Below are positions 37,997 to 48,626 of a DNA stretch of 64,000 nucleotides, piece after piece; positions within the stretch are counted from its first letter, which is position 1, and each line of letters begins with the position of its first letter. The stretch is from Salipiger mangrovisoli (GTDB lineage: Bacteria; Pseudomonadota; Alphaproteobacteria; Rhodobacterales; Rhodobacteraceae). Under the pieces are notes generated by a model. The model was not told where the DNA came from and searched no databases. It was given only the letters and a program-made list of their open reading frames with translations. The stretch spans positions 275,080 to 339,079 of the forward strand of contig NZ_JADFFK010000002.1 of the NCBI RefSeq assembly GCF_015223355.1, written 5' to 3'. The position numbers were made by a program, and so were the translations under genes.

Positions 37997-38872
37997 CTAG
38001 CCTTTCAGCGCCAGCGTTCTGTCGCGCAGCCAGGCGACGAACTCGCGCTGATTGCCGCTCCAGCGGCGGACCTCCTCGGGGCTGACCGGCGTGCCGACCA
38101 CCGGGCGCTGCGGCTTGCCGCAGGCGTGGATCACCTCGTGGATCAGCAGGCCTTGGCGCAGCGTCGGCGAGATGCGGTTGGCCATCTGGTAGGCTCGGCT
38201 GTTCTCGCCGGGGAAGTAGATCGGCACCACCGTGGCGCCCGAGCGCTGGATCATCTTGGCGGTGAACGGGTTCCAGACCGCCTCGACCGCCGCGCCGAAC
38301 ATCGACTCCGACGAGGCCACCACCCCCGAGGGAAACAGTGCGATCACCCCGCCACGCTTGAGATGCTCCATGGCGGTGGCGCGCATCTCGAGGCTCTGTT
38401 CGCGGGCGGTCTCTTCGTGCGGGAAGGGCACGGGGATCATGAACTCTGCGATCTCCTGCACCCCGGTCAGCAGCGAGCGCGTCAGGATGCGGTAGTCGGT
38501 CCGGATACGCCCGATCAGCTCGGCCAGCACCATGCCGTCAACCAGCCCGTGCGGGTGGTTGGCGACCACGATCACCGGGCCATCCTCCGGGATGCGGGCG
38601 ATCTGCTCGGCGGGGGTCTGCAGCTCGATGCGCATCATGCGCAGCGCCTGCGCCCAGAATTCCTGTCCCTCGGGAACGCCGGCGCGCTCGAAGCGGCGCA
38701 CGAGGCGGATCAGCGGGATCTTCCCGGTCAGCCACTCAAGCACCCGAATGGTGTTGGCCTTCCACGGGTTGGTGAACGTATTGGCGTAGCTGAGCTTGCG
38801 CTTGTCATAGGGCGCCGGGGGCGAAGGCAGGTGGGGCTTCTGCCTGGCCGAGGCGTCATTGCTGTCAAGCAT
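37997..38872 (-). CDS. Lysophospholipid acyltransferase-type (PlsC-fold) protein
   Basis: A 291-residue protein with acyltransferase motifs: VIVVANHPHGLVDGMVLAELIG near residue 100 (a variant of the NHx4D catalytic motif with one extra residue), GVIALFPSGVVASSE (motif III) and ATVVPIYFPGENSRAYQMA (motif IV). It probably acylates a lysolipid or glycerophosphate at the inner membrane. The acyl acceptor is unknown. It stands 48 bp upstream of the HPr gene's downstream end on the same strand. Confidence 0.85.
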   Translation of the reverse strand: MLDSNDASARQKPHLPSPPAPYDKRKLSYANTFTNPWKANTIRVLEWLTGKIPLIRLVRRFERAGVPEGQEFWAQALRMMRIELQTPAEQIARIPEDGPVIVVANHPHGLVDGMVLAELIGRIRTDYRILTRSLLTGVQEIAEFMIPVPFPHEETAREQSLEMRATAMEHLKRGGVIALFPSGVVASSESMFGAAVEAVWNPFTAKMIQRSGATVVPIYFPGENSRAYQMANRISPTLRQGLLIHEVIHACGKPQRPVVGTPVSPEEVRRWSGNQREFVAWLRDRTLALKG

Positions 38873-38920
38873 GTGCCCACCCTGCTTTGTCTTGCACCCT
38901 TTCGGGCGACGGTTGCGGCC

Positions 38921-39202
38921 TCAATTGTCCTCGCCGAAGCGGTTCGCGACCAGGGCCTCCAGCGCATCGGCGAGCGCGGCGGCGTCAGGGCCGGAGGTTT
39001 CGACTTCAATAAAGCTTCCCTTGGAAGCTGCCAACATCAAAAGCCCCATGATGCTGTCGCCACCGGCGCTCATCCCGTCCTTGGAGACCTCTGCATGGGC
39101 ATCGAAACCCTCGACCACCTCGACCAGCTTGGCGGAGGCTCGGGCATGCAGGCCCTTTTCGTTGACGATGTTCAACACGCGGCGAACAGAGGTATCACTC
39201 AT
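38921..39202 (-). CDS. HPr family phosphocarrier protein
   Basis: A 93-residue HPr. The active histidine is in NEKGLHARASAKLVE (about residue 20) and the regulatory serine in GDSIMGLLMLAA, the target of HPr kinase. With EIIA, RapZ and HprK it forms the regulatory alphaproteobacterial PTS. No EIIB/EIIC sugar permease is present, so it signals rather than transports. It lies 36 bp after the EIIA gene. Confidence 0.93.
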   Translation of the reverse strand: MSDTSVRRVLNIVNEKGLHARASAKLVEVVEGFDAHAEVSKDGMSAGGDSIMGLLMLAASKGSFIEVETSGPDAAALADALEALVANRFGEDN

Positions 39203-39238
39203 CTTCGGTCTCTTGGTTGTTCAGGCCGTTGGGCGGGT

Positions 39239-39637
39239 TCAGACGGGATCGGGTCTGACGTTCTGACTGTCAATGTATTTCCGCCCGGCCTCCAGCGCGC
39301 CGCGCACGGCATCTGGCACCGGAAGCTGCCGCGTCTTGGCGAGCTTGATCAGCATCGGCAGGTTCATCCCGTAGAGGATGCGCCGGTTCTCGGGTTGACA
39401 GGCCAGCAGGCTGAGGTTGGACGGAGAGCCGCCGAAAAGGTCGGTGACAAGCACCACGCCATCGCCGGTATCGACGCGGTCCGCCGCATCGCAGATCTCG
39501 GACTGCTTCTGGCCGCGGTCATGGTCGGCCTCGATCGAGATCGCCATGATTCCGGGTTGTGCCCCGACCACATGTTCCACGGCGGCAAGGTATTCCTTGG
39601 CCAGCCCACCATGCGCCACGATCACGATGCCGATCAC
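39239..39637 (-). CDS. PTS EIIA component, mannose-type
   Basis: A 132-residue EIIA-Man domain. The phosphorylated His is in [15 protein letters not shown] (residue 8-9) and [18 protein letters not shown] is the second family motif. It accepts phosphate from HPr. As there is no partner EIIB/C, it is a regulatory protein. Its ATG overlaps the rapZ stop by 4 bases. Confidence 0.92.
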   Translation of the reverse strand: MIGIVIVAHGGLAKEYLAAVEHVVGAQPGIMAISIEADHDRGQKQSEICDAADRVDTGDGVVLVTDLFGGSPSNLSLLACQPENRRILYGMNLPMLIKLAKTRQLPVPDAVRGALEAGRKYIDSQNVRPDPV

Positions 39638-40557
39638 GCCTGCGACCTCTCGTCCAGTCCAGTTGCCACGCCCTTGGCGGCATGGCCGCGGCGTTCGAGT
39701 TCCCGGTGCCTAGTTGACACCTGCCAGCCGTGCTCCGCAAGGGCACGCGCGACGGTTTCCGTCACAGTGACGGAACGATGTTGCCCGCCGGTACAGCCAA
39801 AACCGAAGGACAGATGCGCCTTTCCCTCTTCAATGCACGCAGGAAGTAGAAAGAGCGCCAGATCAATCACCTTATGGAGGAATGGATCGAAGCGCGGATC
39901 TGCCTTCACATGCGCGCGGACCTCGGAGTCGAGGCCGGTCAGCCCGCGCAGTTCCGGAACCCAATGCGGGTTGTCGAGGAAGCGGCAGTCGAAGACCGTG
40001 TCCAGCCCCTGCGGCACGCCGCGCTTGTAGGAGAAGCTCTGCACGGACACGGCGAGCTGCTGCGCCTGTTCGCCCGCGAACCAGGTTGCGAGCTGGGCGC
40101 GCAGCTCGTGTGGGCTCAACTCGGAGGTGTCGATCAGGATGTCGGCGGCGGTGCGCGCCTGTTCGAGCAGCGCCAGCTCTCGCGTGATGCCCTCGGTATA
40201 GGCGCTGTCGGGCGCGAGCGGATGGCGGCGTCGGGTTTCGGAATAACGCCGGGCCAGAACCGTCGGCGCGGCGTCGAGATAGAGCAGCTGCGGCGCGATC
40301 TGCGGTTCGGCCGCCAGCGCGGCCTGTAGCGAAAGCAGCCCGTCGACGGTGAAATCGCGGTTCCGGATGTCAACGCCAAGCGCCAGCGGACGCTCCAGCG
40401 CGGGACCTTCCAACAGCCGCGGGATCAGCCCCAGCGGGATGTTGTCGATCGCCTCGAAGCCGAAATCCTCCAGCGCGTTGATCGCGGTGGAGCGCCCGGC
40501 GCCCGAGGGGCCGGTCACCAGCACGACGTGCTGGGGTCCTTTCGGCGAGTCATCCAT
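39634..40557 (-). CDS. rapZ: RNase adapter protein RapZ
   Basis: A 307-residue RapZ/YvcJ-family nucleotide-binding protein. Walker A is GPSGAGRS at about 16-23, followed by [17 protein letters not shown]. The C-terminal domain has [17 protein letters not shown], the conserved family signature. In enterobacteria RapZ guides RNase E to the sRNA GlmZ and senses glucosamine-6-phosphate; its role in alphaproteobacteria is less known. It overlaps hprK upstream (8 bp) and the EIIA gene downstream (4 bp). Confidence 0.94.
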   Translation of the reverse strand: MDDSPKGPQHVVLVTGPSGAGRSTAINALEDFGFEAIDNIPLGLIPRLLEGPALERPLALGVDIRNRDFTVDGLLSLQAALAAEPQIAPQLLYLDAAPTVLARRYSETRRRHPLAPDSAYTEGITRELALLEQARTAADILIDTSELSPHELRAQLATWFAGEQAQQLAVSVQSFSYKRGVPQGLDTVFDCRFLDNPHWVPELRGLTGLDSEVRAHVKADPRFDPFLHKVIDLALFLLPACIEEGKAHLSFGFGCTGGQHRSVTVTETVARALAEHGWQVSTRHRELERRGHAAKGVATGLDERSQA

Positions 40558-40990
40558 TCTCCGGATCCCTTGTTGCGCCCTTCAGATATTGAACGAGCGC
40601 TGCGGGAAAATAGGGATGCGCGACATTGTGAAGCAAGGGGAGATTTTGCGAGTGCAGCATGATCTGACGCCGTGGCGGCAGCCGCTCGGTCTCGGGCGTG
40701 TCGAGGTCGAGCAGGGCGACGACTTCGGCGCGGGGCAGATGCGCCGCGTGCAGCAGCCCCAATCCGCGCGCCTCGATCAGCCCGGCGAGCGGGGCAGGGG
40801 GCGCGGCCCAGAGCCCGCCGTCCTCCAGGGTCAGCACCACCCGGTCATCGGACACCAGACGCGCCCCGCGCGCCATCATCTCGAGCGCCAGTCCCGACTT
40901 TCCCGAACCCGATGCGCCGCGGATCAGCAACGCGCGCCCGTCCACCGCCACCGCGGTGGCGTGCAGGATGAGCGGCGCCGCGGGGGTCAT
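40550..40990 (-). CDS. hprK: HPr kinase/phosphorylase (short alphaproteobacterial form)
   Basis: A 146-residue protein comprising only the catalytic domain of HPr kinase: Walker A GASGSGKS (25-32) and [11 protein letters not shown], where the Asp pair binds metal. The N-terminal domain of the firmicute enzyme is absent, as usual in alphaproteobacteria. It phosphorylates the regulatory Ser of HPr. It lies 4 bp after chvG and overlaps rapZ, so it belongs to the chvI-chvG transcript. Confidence 0.92.
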   Translation of the reverse strand: MTPAAPLILHATAVAVDGRALLIRGASGSGKSGLALEMMARGARLVSDDRVVLTLEDGGLWAAPPAPLAGLIEARGLGLLHAAHLPRAEVVALLDLDTPETERLPPRRQIMLHSQNLPLLHNVAHPYFPAALVQYLKGATRDPENG

Positions 40991-40994
40991 TGGA

Positions 40995-42686
40995 TCAGAC
41001 GGGCAGGCCGACGACGAAACGCGCGCCGAGCGGCTCGGAGGTGATGTCCGCCTCGGTCGGGCGAATGTTCTCGGCCCAGATCACCCCGCCATGCGCCTCG
41101 ACGATCTGCTTGGAGATGGCGAGGCCGAGGCCGGAATTATTGCCGAAGTCGTTCTCGGGGCGCTGCGAGTAGAAGCGCTTGAAGATCTTCTGAAGCGCCT
41201 CTTCGGGAATGCCGGGGCCAGTGTCCTCGACCACCACCAGAACGCGGTTGTCGCGGCGGCGCGCCCAGACGCGGATCGCGTCGCCATCCTCGCAGAATGA
41301 GATGGCATTGGTGATCAGGTTGACGAAGACCTGCGCAAGGCGCGGCTCCAGCCCGTTGATCTGGATCGGTTTCTCGGGCAGGTCGGTGATGAACTCGATG
41401 CCCTTCTTGCGCGCGTCCTCGCCGAGGAACTGGCCGAGGTTGCCGAGCATCTCGAGCAGGTTGAACTCCTGCTCCTCTTCCTTGACCAGCTCGGAATCGA
41501 GACGCGAGGCGTTGGAGATGTCCGACACCAGCCTGTCGAGCCGGCGCACGTCGTGCTCGATCACGTTGAGCAGCTTGTCGCGGTGCTCGTCCTTCTTGAC
41601 GATGCGCAGGCTGCCGATGGCCGAGCGCAGGCTGGCCAGCGGGTTCTTGATCTCATGCGCCACGTCCGCGGCGAACTGCTCGTTGGCGTCGATCCGGTCG
41701 TAGAGCGCGGCGACCATGCCGCGCAGCGCACCGGACAGGCGACCGATCTCGTCGGGGCGGGCGGTCAGGTCGGGGATGCGGATGCGGCGCGAATTGCCCT
41801 GCGACTTGTTGCGGTCGCGACCGATCTCGGCGGCATCTGCAAGGTCGGAGATCGGGTTGGCGATGGTCGAGGCCAGCACGAGGCTGAGGCCGATCGAGAC
41901 CAGCGTGGCGATGACGAACATCTGCAGCACGCGCTCGCGCTCGGCGGTGACGGCGGCATCGATCTCGGGCGCTGCCGTGACCAGCGCCACGCTGCCGATG
42001 ATGTTGGCTCCCTGGCGGATCGGTGCGAAGGCATTGAAGCGCGTCGCGCCCTCCGCACCTGTCCCGGCCTCCACCCGCGGAACGGCAGGGTCGCCGGTTT
42101 CGATCCGCTGGCGCAGCTGATCTTCGAGGCCGAGCGCGGGGGCCTGCTGGAAGTTGCTGAAGAACTCCGAGATGCCCTGCCAGAGCTGGTCGAGGAAGGT
42201 CGAGATCACCGTCTCGCGTCCGGCGGGGCCGGTGGACAGCGATGGCGGGCCGCCGGCTTCGCCAACAAGGAAATTGCCGCTGTCGAAGATCAGGACCTGG
42301 GTGCCGCGGTGCAGATTGAGGCTGCCAAGGATCGCAGCCAGATCGATGCCGTCTGACGAGCCGAGGCTGACCGGCGCACCCTCGGGCAGCTGCATCTCGA
42401 GCACGTCGGCGATGAGTTCGGCCTGGGCCAGCGACGCATCGGCCCGTTGCAGGGCCAGCGTGTCGCGAGAGGAGTTGAGCCAAAGGATGCCCGCGGCCAG
42501 CACGTTCAGGGCGATCAGGTTGAACGTGATGATCTTACGCGTGAGCGGGGAACGGTTCAGGGAAAAGAGCGACCGCCGGGCCCGGCTGTCCCGCAATTCC
42601 TTTTCGACGGTGCTGTCCGGGGCGATCCAGTCATCCCCGAGTACAACATCGGCATCCTGTCGCTCGCCCGACTTGTCGTCGCGCAT
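40995..42686 (-). CDS. chvG: Sensor histidine kinase ChvG
   Basis: A 563-residue membrane kinase. TM1 is near residue 45 (IITFNLIALNVLAAGILWL), followed by a periplasmic sensor of about 200 residues, TM2 near 255 and HAMP. The HisKA H-box AADVAHEIKNPLASLRSAI is near 340. N- and G-boxes are LAQVFVNLITNAISF, VVVEDTGPGIPEEAL and NNSGLGLAISKQIVEAHGG. ChvG senses acid and envelope stress. The start at 42686 is favoured by a GAAAGGA site; ATG 42710 gives 571 aa. It follows chvI closely. Confidence 0.93.
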   Translation of the reverse strand: MRDDKSGERQDADVVLGDDWIAPDSTVEKELRDSRARRSLFSLNRSPLTRKIITFNLIALNVLAAGILWLNSSRDTLALQRADASLAQAELIADVLEMQLPEGAPVSLGSSDGIDLAAILGSLNLHRGTQVLIFDSGNFLVGEAGGPPSLSTGPAGRETVISTFLDQLWQGISEFFSNFQQAPALGLEDQLRQRIETGDPAVPRVEAGTGAEGATRFNAFAPIRQGANIIGSVALVTAAPEIDAAVTAERERVLQMFVIATLVSIGLSLVLASTIANPISDLADAAEIGRDRNKSQGNSRRIRIPDLTARPDEIGRLSGALRGMVAALYDRIDANEQFAADVAHEIKNPLASLRSAIGSLRIVKKDEHRDKLLNVIEHDVRRLDRLVSDISNASRLDSELVKEEEQEFNLLEMLGNLGQFLGEDARKKGIEFITDLPEKPIQINGLEPRLAQVFVNLITNAISFCEDGDAIRVWARRRDNRVLVVVEDTGPGIPEEALQKIFKRFYSQRPENDFGNNSGLGLAISKQIVEAHGGVIWAENIRPTEADITSEPLGARFVVGLPV

Positions 42687-42713
42687 AGAGATCCTTTCGG
42701 CCAGGGCCATCGC

Positions 42714-43415
42714 TTACTCTTCGTTGTAACGATACCCGATGCCGTAGAGCGTTTCGATGGCCGAGAAGTCTTCGTCCACGGTCCGCATCTTTTTGCGCAG
42801 GCGCTTGATGTGGCTGTCGATGGTGCGGTCGTCGACATAGACTTGGTCGTCGTAGGCCACGTCCATCAGCTGGTCGCGCGATTTCACGAAGCCGGGCCGC
42901 TGGGCCAGCGCTTGCAGCAGCAGGAATTCGGTCACGGTGAGCGAGACGTCCTTGCCCCTCCAGGTCACGGCGTGGCGCAGGGGGTCCATGGTCAGCGAGC
43001 CGCGGGTCATCAGCTTGGTGTCTTCGGTATCCCCAACGACTTCACCAGCCTGAGCTTCCTGACGGCGCAGCAGCGCACGGATCCGCTCGACCAGAAGGCG
43101 CTGGCTGAACGGCTTCTTGACGTAGTCGTCCGCGCCCATGCGCAGCCCGAGCACCTCGTCGATCTCGTCGTCCTTGGAGGTCAGGAAGATCACCGGCATG
43201 CGGGACTTCTGACGCACTCGCTGGAGCAGGTCCATGCCGTCCATACGCGGCATCTTGATGTCGAACACGGCCATGTCGGGCATCTTCTTGCTGAACGCAT
43301 CCAGCGCAGATTGCCCGTCATTGTAAGTTTCAACCTCGAACCCTTCCGCCTCGAGTGTCATGGCCACGGATGTCAGGATGTTCCTGTCATCGTCCACCAG
43401 GGCGATTTTAGACAT
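42714..43415 (-). CDS. chvI: Response regulator ChvI
   Basis: A 233-residue OmpR-type regulator. The receiver domain has phospho-acceptor Asp near 52 ([17 protein letters not shown]), LTSKDDEID and the conserved Lys in DYVKKPF. The winged-helix DNA-binding domain runs from about 135 to 230 ([37 protein letters not shown]). It pairs with ChvG. It is the first gene of the chvI-chvG-hprK-rapZ-EIIA-HPr series and is divergent from pckA. Confidence 0.95.
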   Translation of the reverse strand: MSKIALVDDDRNILTSVAMTLEAEGFEVETYNDGQSALDAFSKKMPDMAVFDIKMPRMDGMDLLQRVRQKSRMPVIFLTSKDDEIDEVLGLRMGADDYVKKPFSQRLLVERIRALLRRQEAQAGEVVGDTEDTKLMTRGSLTMDPLRHAVTWRGKDVSLTVTEFLLLQALAQRPGFVKSRDQLMDVAYDDQVYVDDRTIDSHIKRLRKKMRTVDEDFSAIETLYGIGYRYNEE

Positions 43416-43796
43416 AGCACTTCATCCTTGTACTGCTCTGTTATGCCTTCTTTTTCCGCCGAGTATGCGGAGTTTCGCATTGTTCAACAATCCCATACCG
43501 CGAATCAGTGCAGAGCTGCGACTTAATTGCAGCGCAGATTGGGTAAGGAATGGCTAAAATGCCTCACCTCGCCAGCGCAAGGTGCAGAAACTGTAACCGA
43601 TGGTAACGCTAGCCTTAACGAGTGCTAACGCTAAAGCTATTTTGGTTGCGCTAACTGGCTGGATGCCTTCTGTTCTTGGCCGATCCCAACATGTTAAAGG
43701 CTCTGATACCGGTGGCGGGCGCCTCCGGTGGACGGCAGGCGACGTGCCGCCCCAATGACTACCGCCGCCCACACCGCGGCTACAGGAGCTTGGCAG
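43416..43796. promoter_or_regulatory. Divergent regulatory region between chvI and pckA
   Basis: A 381-bp gap without genes and AT-richer than its surroundings. It must hold the chvI promoter (minus) and the pckA promoter (plus). The pckA half carries three evenly spaced CceR-like sites, listed separately. A leader of about 130 bp precedes the pckA ATG. Confidence 0.7.
43601..43656 (+). promoter_or_regulatory. Three helically phased CceR-like operators upstream of pckA
   Basis: Sites TGGTAACGCTAGCC (43601-43614), TGCTAACGCTAAAG (43623-43636) and TGGTTGCGCTAACT (43643-43656) each resemble TGTTAGCGCTAACA. Their centres are 22 and 20 bp apart, about two helical turns, so bound dimers would sit on one face. 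In Rhodobacter, CceR activates gluconeogenic genes including pckA; binding here is inference. Confidence 0.6.
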
Positions 43797-45395
43797 ATGA
43801 CATTTGGACGGGTGAACCCGCAATTCCGGCTTGAAGATCAGGGGATCGAAGGCCTGGGCAATGTCTATTACAATCTTATGGAGCCTGCTCTGATCGAGGC
43901 CGCCCTGAAATGCGGCGAGGGCACCCTCGGCAAGGGCGGCGCCTTCTACGTCACAACCGGCAAGTTCACCGGCCGTTCGCCGCAGGACAAGCACGTGGTG
44001 AAGACCCCCTCGGTCGAAGAGCACATCTGGTGGGAAAACAACCGCGCCATGTCGCCCGAAGGGTTCGACGCCCTGCATGCCGACATGCTCGAACACATGA
44101 AGGGCAAGGACTACTACGTCCAGGACCTGATCGGCGGCGCGGACCCGGCGCATTCGATCAAGGTGCGCATGGTGACCGAGCTGGCCTGGCACGGCCTGTT
44201 CATCCGCCACATGCTGCGCCGCCCCGAGCGCGAGCAGCTCGACGAGTTCCTCGCCGACTTCACCATCATCAACTGCCCGAGCTTCAAGGCCGACCCGGCG
44301 AAGCACAACTGCCGCACCGACACCGTGATCGCGCTGAACTTCGACAAGAAGACCATCCTGATCGGCGGCACCGAATACGCCGGCGAGAACAAGAAGTCGG
44401 TCTTCACGCTGCTGAACTACATGCTGCCGATGAAGGGCATCATGGCGATGCATTGCTCGGCCAACCACGCGCCGGGGAACCCGGTTGATACCGCCGTGTT
44501 CTTCGGCCTGTCGGGCACCGGAAAAACCACCCTTTCAGCCGACCCCGAGCGTGTGCTGATCGGCGACGACGAGCATGGCTGGTCGGACCGCGGCACTTTC
44601 AACTTCGAAGGCGGCTGCTACGCCAAGACGATCAACCTGTCGGCCGAGGCGGAGCCCGAGATCTACGCGACCACCTCGAAGTTCGGCACCGTGATCGAGA
44701 ACATGATCTTCGACGAGGAGACCTTCGAGCTCGACTTCGAGGATGACAGGCTGACCGCGAACATGCGTTGCGCCTACCCGCTCGAGTATATCTCGAACGC
44801 GTCGTCCACCGCGCTTGGCGGCCACCCGAAGAACATCATCATGCTGACCTGCGACGCCTTCGGTGTCCTGCCGCCGATCGCGCGGCTGACCCCGGCGCAG
44901 GCGATGTACCACTTCCTGTCCGGCTTCACCTCGAAGGTGGCGGGCACCGAGCGTGGCGTGACCGAGCCGCAGCCGACCTTCTCGACCTGCTTCGGCGCGC
45001 CCTTCATGCCGCTGCGCCCGGAAGTTTACGGCAACCTGCTGCGTGACAAGATCGCCAAGCACGGCGCGACCTGCTGGCTGGTGAACACCGGCTGGACCGG
45101 CGGCGCCTATGGCACCGGCCACCGCATGCCGATCAAGGCGACCCGCTCGCTGCTGCACTCGGCGCTGAACGGCTCGCTTGCCAAGGTCGAGTTCCGCAAG
45201 GACCCGAACTTCGGCTTCGAGGTGCCGGTCTCGGTCGAGGGTGTGCCCGAGCTGCTGCTCGATCCGCGCCGCACCTGGTCGGACAAGGCGGCCTTCGATG
45301 CGCAGGCCGAGAAGCTGGTGAACATGTTCGCCGAGAACTTCGCGCAATACGTGCCCTACATCGACGAAGACGTGAAAGCCGCCGCGATCGGCTGA
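43797..45395 (+). CDS. pckA: Phosphoenolpyruvate carboxykinase (ATP)
   Basis: Makes PEP from oxaloacetate with ATP, the entry step of gluconeogenesis. The 532-residue protein starts [19 protein letters not shown], after [20 protein letters not shown] is near 60, Walker [16 protein letters not shown] near 237, metal site [22 protein letters not shown] and adenine site [15 protein letters not shown]. Longer upstream starts at 43728 and 43755 add non-homologous residues. Its TGA overlaps the ATG of the DUF3859 gene by one base, and its terminator lies inside that gene. Confidence 0.97.
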   Translation: MTFGRVNPQFRLEDQGIEGLGNVYYNLMEPALIEAALKCGEGTLGKGGAFYVTTGKFTGRSPQDKHVVKTPSVEEHIWWENNRAMSPEGFDALHADMLEHMKGKDYYVQDLIGGADPAHSIKVRMVTELAWHGLFIRHMLRRPEREQLDEFLADFTIINCPSFKADPAKHNCRTDTVIALNFDKKTILIGGTEYAGENKKSVFTLLNYMLPMKGIMAMHCSANHAPGNPVDTAVFFGLSGTGKTTLSADPERVLIGDDEHGWSDRGTFNFEGGCYAKTINLSAEAEPEIYATTSKFGTVIENMIFDEETFELDFEDDRLTANMRCAYPLEYISNASSTALGGHPKNIIMLTCDAFGVLPPIARLTPAQAMYHFLSGFTSKVAGTERGVTEPQPTFSTCFGAPFMPLRPEVYGNLLRDKIAKHGATCWLVNTGWTGGAYGTGHRMPIKATRSLLHSALNGSLAKVEFRKDPNFGFEVPVSVEGVPELLLDPRRTWSDKAAFDAQAEKLVNMFAENFAQYVPYIDEDVKAAAIG

Positions 45396-45928
45396 TGCGC
45401 CTCGCCGCGATCCTCATGCTGCTGGCCGGACCCGCCTTGGCGGGGTCCGGCCTTTCTTTTGCCGAGCCGCCCCTGGTGCTGATCGAGCGCGGGGTGATCT
45501 GCCAGGTCACCCCCGAGGGCAGTCGCCCGGCGCCCGAGACCGAGCAGGGGGTGATCAACCTGATCGAGCCGGGCCGACGTGTCGATGTACTGACCGAGAT
45601 CGTGCCTGCCGCGCTCGGCATCAGCTTCGGCATCCGCTTCACCCTGTCCGAGACCGCCGCGCCCATGGCGTTGCGGGTGATCGTCACCCACCCGCCGATG
45701 GGACCGCGCGGGGTCGAGGTGGAGAGCTGGACCACCGAGGCTGCGCCGGGGGCACCGAGCGTCAGCCTGTTCACCTTCGAATACGCTTACGAGATGGTCG
45801 AGGGCAGCTGGACGATGGCGCTCGAGGCCGGCGGCGAGCGTCTGCTCGAACAGCAGTTCACCGTGGTCCCCGGCGATGCCGCCCGGCCGGTGCTGGCGGC
45901 CTGCGATGGCCCGGCGGCAGTGTCGTGA
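45395..45928 (+). CDS. DUF3859 secreted protein
   Basis: A 177-residue protein with signal peptide [22 protein letters not shown]. The DUF3859 core follows (LIERGVICQV, RVIVTHPPMGPRGVEVESW, VSLFTFEYAYEMVEGSWTMAL). The function is unknown. The start overlaps the pckA stop (ATGA-type coupling). A complete intrinsic terminator is formed by its codons 10-22, so most transcripts from pckA would end before the gene is completed. The length and frame are intact. Confidence 0.8.
   Translation: MRLAAILMLLAGPALAGSGLSFAEPPLVLIERGVICQVTPEGSRPAPETEQGVINLIEPGRRVDVLTEIVPAALGISFGIRFTLSETAAPMALRVIVTHPPMGPRGVEVESWTTEAAPGAPSVSLFTFEYAYEMVEGSWTMALEAGGERLLEQQFTVVPGDAARPVLAACDGPAAVS
45424..45460 (+). terminator. 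Intrinsic terminator of pckA embedded in the DUF3859 coding sequence
   Basis: GGCCGGACCC-GCCTTGGCG-GGGTCCGGCC: a perfect 10-bp stem followed by TTTCTTTT. It begins 28 bp after the pckA stop and lies fully in the signal-peptide codons of the downstream gene. Confidence 0.85.
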
Positions 45929-46370
45929 TCGGGGCGCGTTCGCGATCCTTAACACGCTAAACGGTATCTTAGGGTATTTGTGTCACCCGATACGTGCGAC
46001 ACGGCATTTTCCAGAAAAATCACCGGCATTTTCAACCGCGGAATTGTCCCGTCTTTCGCAACCGTTTCACCGATTTCATCCACATGCCAACCGCGGGAGT
46101 CAGGCCGCTGAAAAGACTCAGAACCTTGAGTCTGCCCCCCTGCGGATTCCCCGGAGTTGCCCACAGAGGGGGGAATCTGCATCTTGATTAAATAACAGAT
46201 CACTCCACAACTTATTGCGTGTGTCGCGAATATTTCGCTTTACAGAAGGTGCGCGCCACAGGCACGATATATGGTAAGAGACGAGGGCCTAACCCCAACA
46301 TCTCTCGAGCAGGCACCTAGCACTCGGGGCGCTGCCAAAGCCCCGAAGCTACAACCATAAGAGGTGGCGC
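45929..46370. other. 442-bp non-coding region with inverted repeats, upstream of ybjN-like gene
   Basis: No credible gene. The segment is AT-richer than its flanks. It holds AGACTCA-N6-TGAGTCT (46114-46133) and GCGGATTCCCC (46142-46152) / GGGGAATCTGC (46170-46180), the latter perfect as RNA on the plus strand with one G-U pair. It also holds GCGAA-TAT-TTCGC (46226-46238). A six-C run at 46135-46140 could instead pair with a six-G run at 46168-46173. It may be a structured 5' leader or a small RNA. Confidence 0.4.
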
Positions 46371-46871
46371 ATGGCACTGTCCGAAGATTTCCTGAGCGAA
46401 GAGCTGCACCCCATCGACATCGTCGAGACTCTGGCCGAGACCAACGACTGGGATTTCGACCGCGTTGGCGAAGACCAAATCGCCATGGCGGTTGAGGGGC
46501 AATGGCGCACCTATTCCATCACCCTCGCATGGTCGCCCTATGACGAGACGCTGCGGATGATCTGCAGCTTCGAGATGGAGCCTCCCAAGGACTCGCTGTC
46601 CGAGCTCTATGCCGGGCTCAACCTGGTGAACGACCAGTGCTGGGCGGGTGCTTTCTGCTACTGGCCCGACTCCAAGCTGATGGTCTACCGCTACGGCCTC
46701 GTTCTGGCCGGCGGTCAGGTCGCCAGCGCCGATCAGATCGACACGATGATCGGGGCGGCGGTGATGGCATCCGAGCGCTACTACCCCTGCTTCCAGCTGA
46801 TCAACTGGGCTGGCAAGACCGCCGAAGAAGCCCTGCAAATCGCCATCGCGGAAGCCTACGGCCGCGCCTGA
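46371..46871 (+). CDS. YbjN domain protein
   Basis: A 166-residue acidic protein of the YbjN family. LHPIDIVETLAETNDWDFDRVGEDQIAMAVEG leads into alternating strands, then LVNDQCWAGAFCYWPDSKLMVYRYGLVLAGGQ and C-terminal helices. The fold resembles type III secretion chaperones. YbjN proteins have pleiotropic regulatory effects with an unknown mechanism. A good AAGAGGTGGCGC site precedes the ATG. It is a single gene with a long upstream leader. Confidence 0.85.
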   Translation: MALSEDFLSEELHPIDIVETLAETNDWDFDRVGEDQIAMAVEGQWRTYSITLAWSPYDETLRMICSFEMEPPKDSLSELYAGLNLVNDQCWAGAFCYWPDSKLMVYRYGLVLAGGQVASADQIDTMIGAAVMASERYYPCFQLINWAGKTAEEALQIAIAEAYGRA

Positions 46872-46925
46872 GCACGGCCCATTGACCCAGCATTGCGACG
46901 GGCCGGCGCGGCCCTCGCACCGCCC

Positions 46926-47936
<1,011 letters not shown>

Positions 47937-48076
47937 TCACGGGGCGCAATTTCTCGCCCGCCGCCCAGACCGCGCGCAATCGCCCGTCACGGCATGGGTA
48001 CGCATGGACACCGGGAGCGGCGCGGCTATAGTGCCGCCTTCACAACACGGATCCAGCAGGCGAAAGAGGCCCGGAC

Positions 48077-48568
48077 ATGACGGAACAGGTGAAGGTCGGC
48101 ATCATCATGGGCAGCCAGTCGGACTGGCCCACGATGCAGGAAGCGGCGCAGATGCTCGACGAGCTGGGCGTGGCCCATGAGGTCAAGATCGTCTCTGCGC
48201 ACCGCACGCCGGACCGGCTCTGGACCTATGGCAAGGAAGCCGCCGGGCGCGGGCTGCAGGTGATCATCGCGGGCGCCGGCGGCGCGGCGCACCTGCCGGG
48301 CATGATGGCCTCCAAGACGCGCGTGCCGGTGATTGGCGTGCCGGTGCAGACCAAGGCACTCTCGGGCGTCGACAGCCTCTACTCGATCCTCCAGATGCCG
48401 CGCGGCTTCCCGGTGGCGACCATGGCGATCGGGGCTGCGGGCGCGGCCAACGCCGGGCTGATGGCGGCGGGCATCCTTGCGCTGCAGGATCCGGCGCTGG
48501 CCGAACGGCTCGACGCCTGGCGGCAGGCGCTCTCGGACTCGATCCCCGACGAGCCGCTGCGGGACTGA
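48077..48568 (+). CDS. purE: N5-carboxyaminoimidazole ribonucleotide mutase
   Basis: Class I PurE of 163 residues: [17 protein letters not shown] at the phosphate site, [17 protein letters not shown], and [24 protein letters not shown]. It shifts the carboxylate of N5-CAIR to C4 in purine synthesis, using the product of PurK encoded 148 bp downstream. The start at 48077 follows a CGAAAGAGG site and is standard for the family. Confidence 0.96.
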   Translation: MTEQVKVGIIMGSQSDWPTMQEAAQMLDELGVAHEVKIVSAHRTPDRLWTYGKEAAGRGLQVIIAGAGGAAHLPGMMASKTRVPVIGVPVQTKALSGVDSLYSILQMPRGFPVATMAIGAAGAANAGLMAAGILALQDPALAERLDAWRQALSDSIPDEPLRD

Positions 48569-48606
48569 CCCCCGGACTGATACCCCGGCACGCGCAGATG
48601 CCTTGG

Positions 48607-48626
48607 GTGCGCCCTCCGTGGCGCAC
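48607..48626 (+). other. Hairpin in the purE-purK gap
   Basis: GTGCGCC-CTCCGT-GGCGCAC, a perfect 7-bp stem in a 147-bp spacer. There is no T-run after it; it may be an RNA processing or stability element between purE and purK. Confidence 0.35.

Noticed and set aside
45994..46191. Small open frame in the gap before the YbjN gene
   Set aside because: No ribosome-binding site, no homology-like pattern, and it spans the inverted repeats; treated as non-coding.
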